From assembly GCF_001625355.1 (NCBI RefSeq), contig NZ_JSEE01000008.1:1-64000 (forward strand): a DNA stretch of 64,000 nt, in the 5' to 3' direction. Below, piece after piece: positions 46,790 through 55,904 of this stretch (positions are counted from its first letter, which is position 1; every line of letters begins with the position of its first letter). The DNA comes from Marinomonas sp. TW1. GTDB lineage: Bacteria; Pseudomonadota; Gammaproteobacteria; Pseudomonadales; Marinomonadaceae. Below the pieces are notes generated by a model, which ran no database searches, was not told the DNA's origin, and saw only the letters and a program-made list of their open reading frames with translations. The position numbers were made by a program, and so were the translations under genes.

Positions 46790-47536
46790 TTAAACAGCCT
46801 GCCAGATTAGACTACCACCAGAAAACAGCAATAGACTGAACGCGAATAACCGCATAGCACGACTAGATAATGGCAAAGGAAAACGTCGAGCCATCAAGCT
46901 ACTCACGACCACCACAGGAAAGCCAATCAAGCACAACCACCAAGTCTGTATTTCAATGGGCTGTGACGCACTCACAAACATGACCCTGATGGCCGCAGTA
47001 CAACAAAAAATCGACAGTAAGGTCGCACGTATTTTCGCTAGCGAATCTGGCTGACGGTACATCATAAAGGTCAATGGCGGACCGAACGTCGCAAACATCC
47101 CTCCCATCACGCCCGCTAATACGCCACTACTAGCAAACGCAAAAGAAGACGAAGCAGCACGCCGTCGATGACTCTGCGCCATCATGACCAAGCTGCTGAC
47201 AACAATAAATCCACCCAAACATAATTTCAGTAGATTCACCCCATTGTCACCTAAGTAGCCCAACAACCAGACACCGAATAACGTTGTTGGCAGACACGAC
47301 ACTATCATCCAACCAAAGGCACGAAAATTCATCTCGCGCCACTGGCCGCCATACAAGCCAACCGCAGCATTGGTCAAACTCAAAGCACTTACGACAAAAG
47401 CCGTCACTTCAATCGGAGCCAACCCAAGCGCGGAGACACCACTGACCACGATCAAGCCGAAAGCAAACCCAGTGGTCGCTTGAATATAACTGCCTAGAGC
47501 AATAAACAGCAGCAACAACAGACTAGCAGTGTCCAT
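46790..47536 (-). CDS. TauE/SafE family exporter
   Basis: A 248-residue membrane protein with about seven to eight hydrophobic helices; QATTGFAFGLIVVSGVSALG and VMGGMFATFGPPLTFMMY are the two TauE/SafE repeats. Family members export sulfite, sulfoacetate or small organic anions. It lies between the convergent gntR and the dctM gene, 60 nt downstream of dctM on the same strand, so it is probably the last gene of the ilvD-aldolase-dctQM unit. AAGGAG precedes the ATG. Possible role: export of an acid by-product. Confidence 0.85.
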   Translation of the reverse strand: MDTASLLLLLFIALGSYIQATTGFAFGLIVVSGVSALGLAPIEVTAFVVSALSLTNAAVGLYGGQWREMNFRAFGWMIVSCLPTTLFGVWLLGYLGDNGVNLLKLCLGGFIVVSSLVMMAQSHRRRAASSSFAFASSGVLAGVMGGMFATFGPPLTFMMYRQPDSLAKIRATLLSIFCCTAAIRVMFVSASQPIEIQTWWLCLIGFPVVVVSSLMARRFPLPLSSRAMRLFAFSLLLFSGGSLIWQAV

Positions 47537-47596
47537 GCTGACTCCTTATCCCCGTCTTCCTAAGGCTCACTAACCATGACTTTCGATACAAGGCCA

Positions 47597-48883
47597 TCAA
47601 GAAGCAAAACCTAATAAACGAGGCAAAGTCATCGTCAATGCTGGAATATAAGTAATCAACAAAATCACTAGAATATGCACCGCTAAATAAGGCAACATTT
47701 CTCGACTAATGGTTTCCACCTTTTCACCACTCACACTGGACGCGACGAACAGTACCAAGCCCATAGGCGGCGTCGTGAGACCAATGGTCAAGTTAACGCA
47801 CATCACAATGGCAAAGTGCAAAGGGTCAATACCAAACTGAGTCACAATTGGTCCTAAGATAGGCCCTAATATCAAGATGGCTGGCCCAGCATCTAAAAAC
47901 ATGCCAACAAACAACAACAAGAGGTTAATAATCAGCAATAACAATAATGGATTCTCTGTCAAAGAGACCATTACCCCAGCGACTTTTTGTGGCGCACCAG
48001 ACAAACTAATCACCGCTGAGAACGCAACGGCACTGCCCACCAAAAATAAGATCACTGCCGACGATTTCGCCGTCGCATAAAATAGGCTTGGCAAGTTCGA
48101 CACACTCATTGTACGAGAGAGTAAGCTCACCAATAACGCATAGGCTGCAGCAACGGCTGCGGCTTCTGTTGGCGTGAAAACCCCTGACAAGATACCACCT
48201 AACAAAATAACAGGGGTCATTAACGGCCAAAAAGCCTGCTTCACCGCAGTCCCTCGTTCAGGCCAAGTGGCTTTTTCAGAGGCCACTTTGTAACCGCGTT
48301 TACGGGCCAAATACCAAGTCATTAACATTAAACTGCCGCCGACTAGCACTCCGGGAATCAGACCGGCTGCAAACAGCCCACCAACCGAAACGTTCATCAC
48401 AAAGGCGTATAAAATCATAATACCGCTGGGCGGAATAATGGGACCAATGACAGAAGAAGCCGCGGTCACCGCCGCCGCAAAACGACGTGAATAGCCATTT
48501 TTTTCCATGGCAGGAATAAGCATTTTACCAAGCGCTGAACAGTCCGCTACCGCCGAACCACTTAAACCAGCGAACAACATGGAAGACAATATGTTTATCT
48601 GCGCCAGACCGCCTCGCAAGTGACCAATAAAAGCTTGGCTTACTTGCACAAGAGATAAAGTGATACCACTACGGTTCATCACTTCACCCGCCAACATAAA
48701 GAAGGGGATGGCCATCAAAGGGAAACTATCAATGCCGTTGTAAAGACGCTGAGTCAGCAACAGATAAAACATCTCCTTGCCTTCTAAAAATAGACTCAGG
48801 CCAGGCGCAAATAACAGCGCGAATGCAACTGGCATTCCCAAAAACATTACGGATAACAAGATCCAAAAAAATGAAATGCCCAT
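47597..48883 (-). CDS. dctM: TRAP large permease DctM
   Basis: A 428-residue membrane protein with about 12 to 14 hydrophobic helices, the normal DctM length. MAIPFFMLAGEVMNRSGIT, GLSGSAVADCSALGKMLIPA and IGLTTPPMGLVLFVASSV are conserved blocks. It carries the substrate with Na+ across the inner membrane. Only 2 nt separate it from dctQ, with AGGAA in the dctQ end, so the two are co-translated. Confidence 0.93.
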   Translation of the reverse strand: MGISFFWILLSVMFLGMPVAFALLFAPGLSLFLEGKEMFYLLLTQRLYNGIDSFPLMAIPFFMLAGEVMNRSGITLSLVQVSQAFIGHLRGGLAQINILSSMLFAGLSGSAVADCSALGKMLIPAMEKNGYSRRFAAAVTAASSVIGPIIPPSGIMILYAFVMNVSVGGLFAAGLIPGVLVGGSLMLMTWYLARKRGYKVASEKATWPERGTAVKQAFWPLMTPVILLGGILSGVFTPTEAAAVAAAYALLVSLLSRTMSVSNLPSLFYATAKSSAVILFLVGSAVAFSAVISLSGAPQKVAGVMVSLTENPLLLLLIINLLLLFVGMFLDAGPAILILGPILGPIVTQFGIDPLHFAIVMCVNLTIGLTTPPMGLVLFVASSVSGEKVETISREMLPYLAVHILVILLITYIPALTMTLPRLLGFAS

Positions 48884-48885
48884 GC

Positions 48886-49431
48886 TTATTCCTCGTGACT
48901 TTCAGACAGCTCAAATGACTTATCATTTGCGCCGGTAACAAGACGTAATATGGTGATCAACACAAGCTCTAGGTACACCAACATCATGACCCCAAACCCA
49001 ACTGGCATGGCCATATAAGACCAAGCCTTGGTGATGGGCAACGCCGTCGCTAACATGCGTGTCCCTTTCAAGGCAAAATCTAAGCTTTTGTTAAAAGCGT
49101 AATACAGCACGATGCCGACCAAGGCATACAAAATCAGCTCTAACACCAGCCCCAGCTTTTTGGGTAAGCTCCCAAGGATAATATCCAACGCGGCATGCTG
49201 CTTGGCACGGGACACCACAGGCAAAGCTAAAAATGTCATCCACACCATTAAATAGCGGGCCAATTCTTCTGACCAAGGTAATGAGTCATTCAACACATAA
49301 CGACAAAAGACTTGTATCAAAATAATACTCGTCATGACCGCTACCGCCGTAATGGCAAGGTATTTAAAGACCCAAATCACCGCTAAATTTAGCCGTCCGA
49401 GCCAGGTTATTATTCTTGTTAAAAAAAGCAT
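48886..49431 (-). CDS. dctQ: TRAP small permease DctQ
   Basis: A 181-residue protein with four hydrophobic helices; QVFCRYVLNDSLPWSEELARY is the DctQ signature. It pairs with DctM in the membrane and receives substrate from DctP. It is 18 nt after the aldolase gene and 2 nt before dctM, in the run dehydratase-aldolase-dctQ-dctM. Confidence 0.92.
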   Translation of the reverse strand: MLFLTRIITWLGRLNLAVIWVFKYLAITAVAVMTSIILIQVFCRYVLNDSLPWSEELARYLMVWMTFLALPVVSRAKQHAALDIILGSLPKKLGLVLELILYALVGIVLYYAFNKSLDFALKGTRMLATALPITKAWSYMAMPVGFGVMMLVYLELVLITILRLVTGANDKSFELSESHEE

Positions 49432-49449
49432 TAGAGATACCTTTTATGG

Positions 49450-50211
49450 TTATTTCATTTGCGCAAGATGAGCTTTACACTGACCTAACATATTGGCCAG
49501 ATCATTCGCTATGGAGACAAAGCTAAAACCCGTTTCTAATGCCCATTTTGCATCTTCTGGCGTCGGCATTACCGTTCCAACAGGAATGCCAGCCTGACGA
49601 CAGGCTTGCACACATGCCACGATCTTGGCTCTAACATCAGGATGATTGACCTGACCCGGCAGCCCCATCGACATAGACAGATCACCTGGGCCAATAAAGA
49701 CCGCACTGACGCCCTCTAACTGACCGATTTCCACCGCCAACAACAAGGCTTCAGGCGTTTCCAGTTGAGGAATCAAACAGACTTGTTCATTGGCTGCTGT
49801 TGGGTAATCTTCTAAGGTGGTGTAACGTGCGGCACGATGCATTTTGGCAAAACCACGCTTGCCCAATGGTGGGTACAAACTCGCTTGAACAATCGCTTTG
49901 GCTTCTGCAACAGACTCAACAAAGGGAAAATACAGCGTCATTCCACCTTGATCTAGCACTTGCTTAATGGCAATGGGATCATGGCTCGGCATACGAATCA
50001 CCGCTGCCGTTGGCGTTTGCTCAACAGCACGCAAAATAGGCGTAGTATCATGAATACTGGCGGGACTGTGCTCTAAATCCACCACCAAATAATCATAATT
50101 TAAAAACGCCATTGCTTCGGCCACGGTTGGGCTTCCAGACAATGTCCAACCACCAATCAGTTTCTGGCCGTCTAGCAAACGCTGCTTAAATGGATTTGTT
50201 GTGTTACTCAT
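49450..50211 (-). CDS. HpcH/HpaI-type 2-keto-3-deoxy acid aldolase
   Basis: A 253-residue class II pyruvate aldolase. EHSPASIHDTTPILRAVEQT, LIPQLETPEALLLAVEIGQL (metal Glu) and VFIGPGDLSMSMGLPG (metal Asp) are the family blocks; GarL, YfaU and HpaI share them. It should split a 2-keto-3-deoxy sugar acid to pyruvate and an aldehyde. The start directly abuts the dehydratase stop (50212), which is exactly the enzyme that would make its substrate. GGAG lies 11 nt before the ATG. Chain length of the substrate is unknown. Confidence 0.87.
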   Translation of the reverse strand: MSNTTNPFKQRLLDGQKLIGGWTLSGSPTVAEAMAFLNYDYLVVDLEHSPASIHDTTPILRAVEQTPTAAVIRMPSHDPIAIKQVLDQGGMTLYFPFVESVAEAKAIVQASLYPPLGKRGFAKMHRAARYTTLEDYPTAANEQVCLIPQLETPEALLLAVEIGQLEGVSAVFIGPGDLSMSMGLPGQVNHPDVRAKIVACVQACRQAGIPVGTVMPTPEDAKWALETGFSFVSIANDLANMLGQCKAHLAQMK

Positions 50212-51933
50212 TTAAAAAATCTCCGGTTCATCGATGACAGCGTCACCTTGTAAAAAATCAAAATCACACCCTTCATTGGCCTGAGTTACATGAGTACTGA
50301 ACATTGCCCCATAACCTCGAGCAAATTTTGGTGGTGGCGGTGCCCAAGCGGCCTTCCTTGACGCCATTTCTTCTTCACTGATTTCCAGATTCAAGGAACG
50401 GTTTTCCATGTCTAACGCGATCCAATCACCGGTTTGAACAAACGCCAATGGCCCACCGACATATGACTCTGGCGCAACGTGCAAAATACACGTGCCATAA
50501 TGCGTTCCACTCATACGCGCATCCGAGATACGCACCATGTCACGAACGCCTTTTTGCAACAGTTTTTTCGGAATGGGTAACCCTCCCCATTCAGGCATAC
50601 CTGGTCCACCAATCGGCCCCGCATTTTTTAAGACCAATACGGTATTTTCATCTACCTCCAAATCAGGATCATCAATCTGTGCATTCATCTGTGCATGATT
50701 TTCAAAGACTAACGCTTTACCACGATGATTTAATAAATGAGGTGAGGCCGCAGAAGGTTTACAAACCGCGCCGTCAGGACACAAGTTACCTTTAATCACG
50801 CCAATGGTGCCATGCGCGGTAACTGGGTTGTTTAAGGGTCGAATCACATCTTCATTAAAGATTTCAACACCCGCTAAATTTTCACCCAAGGTACGACCAT
50901 TAACATTGTGTTGATCAAGATGAAGATGATCGGTAAGACGAGTGAGCAATGCAGGCAGACCACCAGCATAGAAAAGATCTTCCATTAAATATTCGCCCGC
51001 CGGCATTAAATTGGCGATCACTGGAACTTTCCGCGCCCATTCATCAAAGGTCGACATGGGCAAGTCGATACCAGCACGACCAGCCATCGCGATTAAATGA
51101 ATAATGCCATTGGTTGAGCCACCCAAAGCGACATAGGTGATAATGGCGTTTTCGAACGCTTCTTTGGTGGCCAATTTTTTCGGAGTTAACTCTTCAAATA
51201 CCATTTGGGTGATGCGCTCACCTGCAAGCGAACACAATCGTTGATGTGCCGAGTCGGCCGCGGGAATGGTGGCCGATCCTGGCAAACAAAAGCCCAATAC
51301 TTCGGCCATGGACGTTAGAGAGGAAGCGGTTCCCATGGTATTACAGGTGCCGACAGAGCGAGTCATTTTGGCTTCTAATTCTAACCAATCTTCATCGCTC
51401 AAATTACCCGCACGCTTTTCATCCCAATACTTACGGGTATGCGTCCCTGTGCCGATTTTCTGCCCTTTAAAGTTGCCATTTAAGCTGGCACCAGCAGGAA
51501 TATAAATGGCTGGGATGTTCATACTGATGGCGCCCATCAACAACCCTGGCGTGGTCTTATCACAACCGCCCATCAAGATGGCGCCATCAATAGGATGACT
51601 GCGTAATAACTCTTCTGTTTCCATTGCCAGAAAATTTCGGTACATCATGGTCGTTGGCTTCACCATGACTTCGCCAAGAGACATGGCAGGCAATTCTAGA
51701 GGATACCCGCCCGCTCGAATGATGCCTTCTTTGACAAACTGAGCACGTTCTCTCAAATGCGTGTGGCATGTACTAATATCACTCCAAGTATTAATAATGC
51801 CGATGACAGGACGATTCATAAAATCGCTGCGCTTATAGCCAGTTTGCTGAGTACGCTGGCGGTGTGCAAATGCGCGCATATTATCCGGCGCAAACCAACG
51901 CTGACTGCGTAAGTCTTCGATACGTTTAACCAT
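50212..51933 (-). CDS. IlvD/Edd-family sugar-acid dehydratase
   Basis: A 573-residue dehydratase. Cluster Cys lie in DISTCHTHLRERA, MGGCDKTTPG and VGTCNTMGTASS, as in [2Fe-2S] members such as L-arabonate and D-xylonate dehydratase; GGPGMPEWGGLPIPKKL and DARMSGTHYGTC are further blocks. Branched-chain synthesis (true IlvD) is unlikely because it sits in an aldolase/TRAP/ALDH cluster. It would turn an aldonate into a 2-keto-3-deoxy acid for the adjoining aldolase. Its promoter region, shared with the divergent aldehyde dehydrogenase, holds the second TCTTATATAAGA palindrome. Confidence 0.88.
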   Translation of the reverse strand: MVKRIEDLRSQRWFAPDNMRAFAHRQRTQQTGYKRSDFMNRPVIGIINTWSDISTCHTHLRERAQFVKEGIIRAGGYPLELPAMSLGEVMVKPTTMMYRNFLAMETEELLRSHPIDGAILMGGCDKTTPGLLMGAISMNIPAIYIPAGASLNGNFKGQKIGTGTHTRKYWDEKRAGNLSDEDWLELEAKMTRSVGTCNTMGTASSLTSMAEVLGFCLPGSATIPAADSAHQRLCSLAGERITQMVFEELTPKKLATKEAFENAIITYVALGGSTNGIIHLIAMAGRAGIDLPMSTFDEWARKVPVIANLMPAGEYLMEDLFYAGGLPALLTRLTDHLHLDQHNVNGRTLGENLAGVEIFNEDVIRPLNNPVTAHGTIGVIKGNLCPDGAVCKPSAASPHLLNHRGKALVFENHAQMNAQIDDPDLEVDENTVLVLKNAGPIGGPGMPEWGGLPIPKKLLQKGVRDMVRISDARMSGTHYGTCILHVAPESYVGGPLAFVQTGDWIALDMENRSLNLEISEEEMASRKAAWAPPPPKFARGYGAMFSTHVTQANEGCDFDFLQGDAVIDEPEIF

Positions 51934-52027
51934 GTTGCTGCCCTGTTAGCTGATCATCTTTATTCTTATTCATTTGCCGTCTTTCCGGTGGCGGATGTTT
52001 ACGGCTTCTTCGTTCTTGTGGTATAAA

Positions 52028-52039
52028 TCTTATATAAGA
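52028..52039. promoter_or_regulatory. Palindrome, probable GntR operator (copy 2)
   Basis: TCTTATATAAGA, a perfect 12-bp dyad in the 185-bp gap between the divergent dehydratase and aldehyde dehydrogenase genes. It is identical to the core of the palindrome at 45892-45907. A further ATAAGAC lies just to its right. Confidence 0.75.
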
Positions 52040-52118
52040 CATAAGACAAGTCAAGAACTATCCTTAGTCTGACTAATAAACATAATATTCCGATCCAGAC
52101 AAATACCGAGGTAACACA

Positions 52119-53579
52119 ATGCTTGAATTGAAAAATAAAGCCCTACTGCAAACGAAATGTTTAATTAACGGTGAGTGGGTTGATGCTAACTCGGGAGACA
52201 CTCTTGATGTCTTTAATCCAGCCACAGGAGAACTCATCACTCGTATTGCCAGCGTTGGTGAGACAGAAACTCAAGCCGCCATTGAAGCCGCCAATGCGGC
52301 ACAAAAAATCTGGAAACAAAAAACCGCAAAAGAACGCGCCGCACTGTTACGTCGTTGGCATGACCTATTAATGGCCAACCAAGAAGATTTGGCTAAATTA
52401 ATGACAGCGGAACAAGGCAAACCCATTGCAGAGTCCCGTGGTGAAATCGGCTATGCGGCTTCGTTTATAGAATGGTTTGCAGAAGAAGGTAAGCGAATCT
52501 ACGGTGACATGATTCCGACTTATGCGCCAGATCGCCGAGTATTGGTAATGAAAGAACCCGTCGGTGTGTGTGCTGCGATTACGCCTTGGAACTTTCCTGC
52601 CGCTATGATTACACGAAAAGCCGGACCCGCTTTGGCAGCAGGTTGTACCATGATCATTAAGCCAGCCTCAGAAACCCCATTAAGTGCATTAGCTATGGGC
52701 GTGCTGGCGTTAGAAGCAGGGATCCCTGCGGGTGTCATTAACGTCGTTACCGGTCCTGCGCGCAACATCGCAAAAACATTGACGGATTCGTCTGTGGTAC
52801 GAAAGCTTACCTTTACCGGGTCGACGCCAATCGGCAAATTACTAATGAAAGACTGCGCTGACACCATGAAAAAGGTGTCCTTGGAATTAGGCGGTAACGC
52901 ACCTTTTGTCGTCTTTAATGATGCTGACATTGATGAAGCCGTGGCCGGCGCTATGCTGTCTAAATACCGCAATGCTGGTCAAACCTGTGTCTGTGCCAAC
53001 CGCATCTATGTTCAAGCCGGTGTCTATGACGAATTCGTACAAAAATTTGCCGCACAAGTTGCCGCAATGAAAGTAGGCAAAGGCACCGAAGACGGTGTCG
53101 AACAAGGTCCTCTAATTAATAAAGCAGCCGTAGATAAAGTCGACGAACATGTACAAGACGCTTTGGCAAAAGGAGCCAAACTGGTCACGGGCGGTCAACG
53201 TCACGATTTAGGCGAGAATTTTTACCAACCAACCGTCATTGCTAACGCCACACAAGACATGCTGTTCGCAAAAGAAGAAACCTTTGGCCCGCTTGCCCCA
53301 GTTTTCTCATTTGAAAGTGAAGAAGATGTCATTGCCATGGCCAATGATACCGAATATGGCTTAGCGTCTTATTTCTACTCACGCGACATTGGTCGTATCT
53401 TCCGCGTCGCTGAAGCTCTGGAAAGTGGATTAGTTGGCGTAAATGCTGGAGTTATTGCCACTGAAGTCGCGCCGTTTGGCGGTTATAAAGAATCAGGGCT
53501 AGGTCGCGAGGGTTCCAAATACGGTATCGACGACTACATCAACACAAAATATGTGTGTATTGCTGGATTGAACAAATAA
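52119..53579 (+). CDS. NAD(P)-dependent aldehyde dehydrogenase
   Basis: A 486-residue ALDH closest in pattern to succinate/2-oxoglutarate semialdehyde dehydrogenases. Cofactor motif FTGSTPIGKLLM, general-base Glu in SLELGGNAPFVV, and catalytic Cys in NAGQTCVCANRIYV. In this cluster it probably oxidises the aldehyde released by the aldolase (glycolaldehyde or lactaldehyde) or, in a non-aldolase branch, 2-oxoglutarate semialdehyde. It is divergent from the dehydratase with a shared operator, and 25 nt upstream of the SDR gene. CCGAGGTAA precedes the ATG. Confidence 0.9.
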   Translation: MLELKNKALLQTKCLINGEWVDANSGDTLDVFNPATGELITRIASVGETETQAAIEAANAAQKIWKQKTAKERAALLRRWHDLLMANQEDLAKLMTAEQGKPIAESRGEIGYAASFIEWFAEEGKRIYGDMIPTYAPDRRVLVMKEPVGVCAAITPWNFPAAMITRKAGPALAAGCTMIIKPASETPLSALAMGVLALEAGIPAGVINVVTGPARNIAKTLTDSSVVRKLTFTGSTPIGKLLMKDCADTMKKVSLELGGNAPFVVFNDADIDEAVAGAMLSKYRNAGQTCVCANRIYVQAGVYDEFVQKFAAQVAAMKVGKGTEDGVEQGPLINKAAVDKVDEHVQDALAKGAKLVTGGQRHDLGENFYQPTVIANATQDMLFAKEETFGPLAPVFSFESEEDVIAMANDTEYGLASYFYSRDIGRIFRVAEALESGLVGVNAGVIATEVAPFGGYKESGLGREGSKYGIDDYINTKYVCIAGLNK

Positions 53580-53604
53580 CTTGGTCGAGCTTGGAGAATA
53601 ATAC

Positions 53605-54369
53605 ATGGCAACATTAACAAACCAATACCCCTCCCTTAAAAGTAAGGTGGTTTTTATTACTGGCGGTGGATCAGGTATCGGCGAATGCTTAGTCGAACAC
53701 TTTGTCCGCCAAGGCGCACAAGTAGCTTATATTGATATTGATGAGTCGGCCTCGCAAGCACTAAACCAAAGGTTGACCGATACATACCAAGCGACGCCTT
53801 GGTTTCGACAAGTCGACGTACGTGACATAGACGCACTGCAAACGGCCATTGCGGATGCGGCAAGTGAATGTGGTCGTTTAGACGTGTTAATTAACAATGC
53901 AGGGAAAGACGATCGTCATAAAATGGAAGAGGTGACCCCCGACTATTGGGATAACTGTTTAAACATCAATATGCGCCCACATTTTTTTGGTATGCAAGCC
54001 GCAGCAAAATACATGTCAGAAGGCAGCAGCATCATCAACATGGGTTCCATCAGTTGGATGCGAGGTCGAGATGGCATGGTGGGCTACACAACATCAAAAG
54101 GGGCCATTCATTCAATGACACGAACTATGGCACGAGAGTTAGGCCCCAAAGGCATTCGAGTCAACTCGATAGTGCCTGGCGCCGTTGTGACAGAACGTCA
54201 AAAAGCTCTTTGGCTTACACCGGAACTCGATCAGCAGTTTATTGACATTCAATCACTGAAGTTCCGCATTCAGCCCGATGACATTGTCGCCATGGCACTC
54301 TTTCTAGGGTCCAATGACAGCCGAGCCTGTGCTGGACAAAACTTCATCATTGATGCTGGCATTGTATAA
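53605..54369 (+). CDS. SDR oxidoreductase, likely sugar dehydrogenase
   Basis: A 254-residue short-chain dehydrogenase. Cofactor motif GGGSGIG (about residues 20-26), NNAG at about 95-98, catalytic Ser in MGSISW and Tyr/Lys in YTTSKGA. D43/D45 after the second strand (AYIDID) predicts NAD+ preference. It likely makes the lactone or keto sugar that feeds the cluster. Same strand as the aldehyde dehydrogenase; a strong terminator follows. Confidence 0.87.
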   Translation: MATLTNQYPSLKSKVVFITGGGSGIGECLVEHFVRQGAQVAYIDIDESASQALNQRLTDTYQATPWFRQVDVRDIDALQTAIADAASECGRLDVLINNAGKDDRHKMEEVTPDYWDNCLNINMRPHFFGMQAAAKYMSEGSSIINMGSISWMRGRDGMVGYTTSKGAIHSMTRTMARELGPKGIRVNSIVPGAVVTERQKALWLTPELDQQFIDIQSLKFRIQPDDIVAMALFLGSNDSRACAGQNFIIDAGIV

Positions 54370-54393
54370 AAGACCTAAACAACAATGCCAAAG

Positions 54394-54431
54394 AAAACAC
54401 AGCTCTCATGCTTATGTGGGCTGTGTTTTTT
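54394..54431 (+). terminator. Terminator after SDR gene
   Basis: AAAACACAGC pairs with GCTGTGTTTT around a 16-nt loop and runs into TTTTT. It closes the aldehyde dehydrogenase-SDR transcript, 24 nt after the stop. Confidence 0.85.
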
Positions 54432-54545
54432 ATTCAAACAAGATGCAAAATTTGCGCATCTTGCAGGTTATTTCAGCTAAATACCTTTAATTTGTTTGGA
54501 ATGCCCATAACAAGTTCCTAATCATTCTTTATTAGGTATCACATT

Positions 54546-55199
54546 ATGAGCACCTCTCTTACTATTCAATTTGTTTCAGACATCATGTGCCCTTGGTGCG
54601 TCGTCGGTCTGGGGAATTTAAACAAAGCCCTTGACCAATTAGATGACTCTGTCACAGTCGATTTAACGTTTCAGCCTTTTGAATTGAACCCCAACATGCC
54701 AGCGGAAGGGCAAGGTTTTCGTGAACACATCATCGAAAAATATGGCATCACTGAGCAAGAATCCGATCAAAACCGCGCCATGATTCAATCCCGTGGTAAG
54801 GAGGTCGACTTTGACTTCAACTTCACCGATGACAGCCGTATGCGAAATTCCTTTGATGCGCATCGTCTTCTGCATTGGGCGGCCACTCAAGATAAGCAGG
54901 CTGAATTAAAGGCATCCTTGTTCAAAGCTCACTTTACTCATAACCAAGACGTCAGTGACTATTCGGTGCTCGCCAACCTAGCCGCCAGTGTGGATTTAGA
55001 TTTAGCCGAAGCAAAAGCCATATTAGAAGGCCAGCATTATGCTGATGAGGTTCGAGAACAAGAAGCATTTTGGCAGCAAAATGGCATCAGTTCCGTTCCG
55101 ACCGTCATCATCAATAATAAATATGCGATTTCAGGCGGACAGCCAGCAGAAGTCTTTAAAAGCGCGCTGGAAGAGATCATGGCCAAAGAAGCCGAATAA
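54546..55199 (+). CDS. FrnE-like DsbA family protein
   Basis: A 217-residue thioredoxin-fold protein. The active site is CPWC (residues 16-19 in FVSDIMCPWCVVG); GISSVPTVIINNKYAISGGQ carries the cis-Pro. No signal peptide is present, so it is cytosolic, as in the FrnE group of 2-hydroxychromene isomerase/DsbA-like oxidoreductases. These are linked to oxidative stress or polyketide tailoring. It is monocistronic and convergent with the Crp-like gene. Confidence 0.9.
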   Translation: MSTSLTIQFVSDIMCPWCVVGLGNLNKALDQLDDSVTVDLTFQPFELNPNMPAEGQGFREHIIEKYGITEQESDQNRAMIQSRGKEVDFDFNFTDDSRMRNSFDAHRLLHWAATQDKQAELKASLFKAHFTHNQDVSDYSVLANLAASVDLDLAEAKAILEGQHYADEVREQEAFWQQNGISSVPTVIINNKYAISGGQPAEVFKSALEEIMAKEAE

Positions 55200-55239
55200 C
55201 GTCTGTCTTCAGTCATCTTTCAAGCGTCACAATAAACAT

Positions 55240-55273
55240 AAGGTTGATTTGATGATGTCAGAGAATCAACCTT
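55240..55273. terminator. Hairpin in frnE/crp-like 3' ends
   Basis: AAGGTTGATT pairs with AATCAACCTT around a 14-nt loop. It overlaps the last codons of the minus-strand Crp-like gene (55266-55273). A short T run follows on the plus strand only partly, so strength is moderate. Confidence 0.5.
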
Positions 55274-55862
55274 TCGACTTTAACCTGATTTTTTGACGAA
55301 TGCGGCTCAACGCCACTGGTGTAATGCCTAAATAAGAAGCAATTTGTTGCTGTGGAATGGCATCTTTCAAATCGGGGTAATCCACACAAAAGTCCAAATA
55401 ACGACGTTCTGCAGAATGCTCAACGAACGCACTTTCCCGTGCGTCTTTCGTCAGAAAAATTTGCTCCATGAAACGGCTGTAATAGGTCAAAAAACCTAAG
55501 TCCTGATGCATCTGAGCATAAAAATCTTGCCAATCGTAAGAGCTAATCACGCAATCCTGTAAAGCCTGAATGCCAAACAAGGTAGCGGAGTTTTCCACCA
55601 TGGCACGAGTGGAGCCGATGATTTTTGGCGCTCGAACGAAGGTCTTTGTGAACTCTTTGCCCTCTGAGGAAATATTCACGTAACGAACCAGGCCTTTGTG
55701 AAGAAAGAAGAGGCGCTGAGCATACTCTCCTTGGCGAAACAAAAAATCACCTTTCGCCACAGCATGAAAACTCATCGACAAAGACAGTTTTTGCCAATCA
55801 ATATCGTAACCCTGCTCTGCAAAGTGGTGTTGAAATTCAATCTCTAATTGCGCCTTGTCCAT
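55266..55862 (-). CDS. Crp/Fnr-type regulator
   Basis: A 198-residue regulator with an N-terminal cyclic-nucleotide-binding-like barrel (FRQGEYAQRLFFLHKGLVRY) and a short C-terminal DNA-binding region (DAIPQQQIASYLGITPVALSRIR). The helix-turn-helix is the variant type seen in many single-domain-like Crp regulators. The Cys set of Fnr is absent and the cAMP-binding Arg/Ser motif is not obvious, so the ligand is unknown. Last in a minus-strand run after the EamA gene (42 nt). Confidence 0.85.
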   Translation of the reverse strand: MDKAQLEIEFQHHFAEQGYDIDWQKLSLSMSFHAVAKGDFLFRQGEYAQRLFFLHKGLVRYVNISSEGKEFTKTFVRAPKIIGSTRAMVENSATLFGIQALQDCVISSYDWQDFYAQMHQDLGFLTYYSRFMEQIFLTKDARESAFVEHSAERRYLDFCVDYPDLKDAIPQQQIASYLGITPVALSRIRQKIRLKSKG

Positions 55863-55904
55863 GCTGTATCCAGATGCCTTTAACTAAATGCGTTTAACGA
55901 AAGC

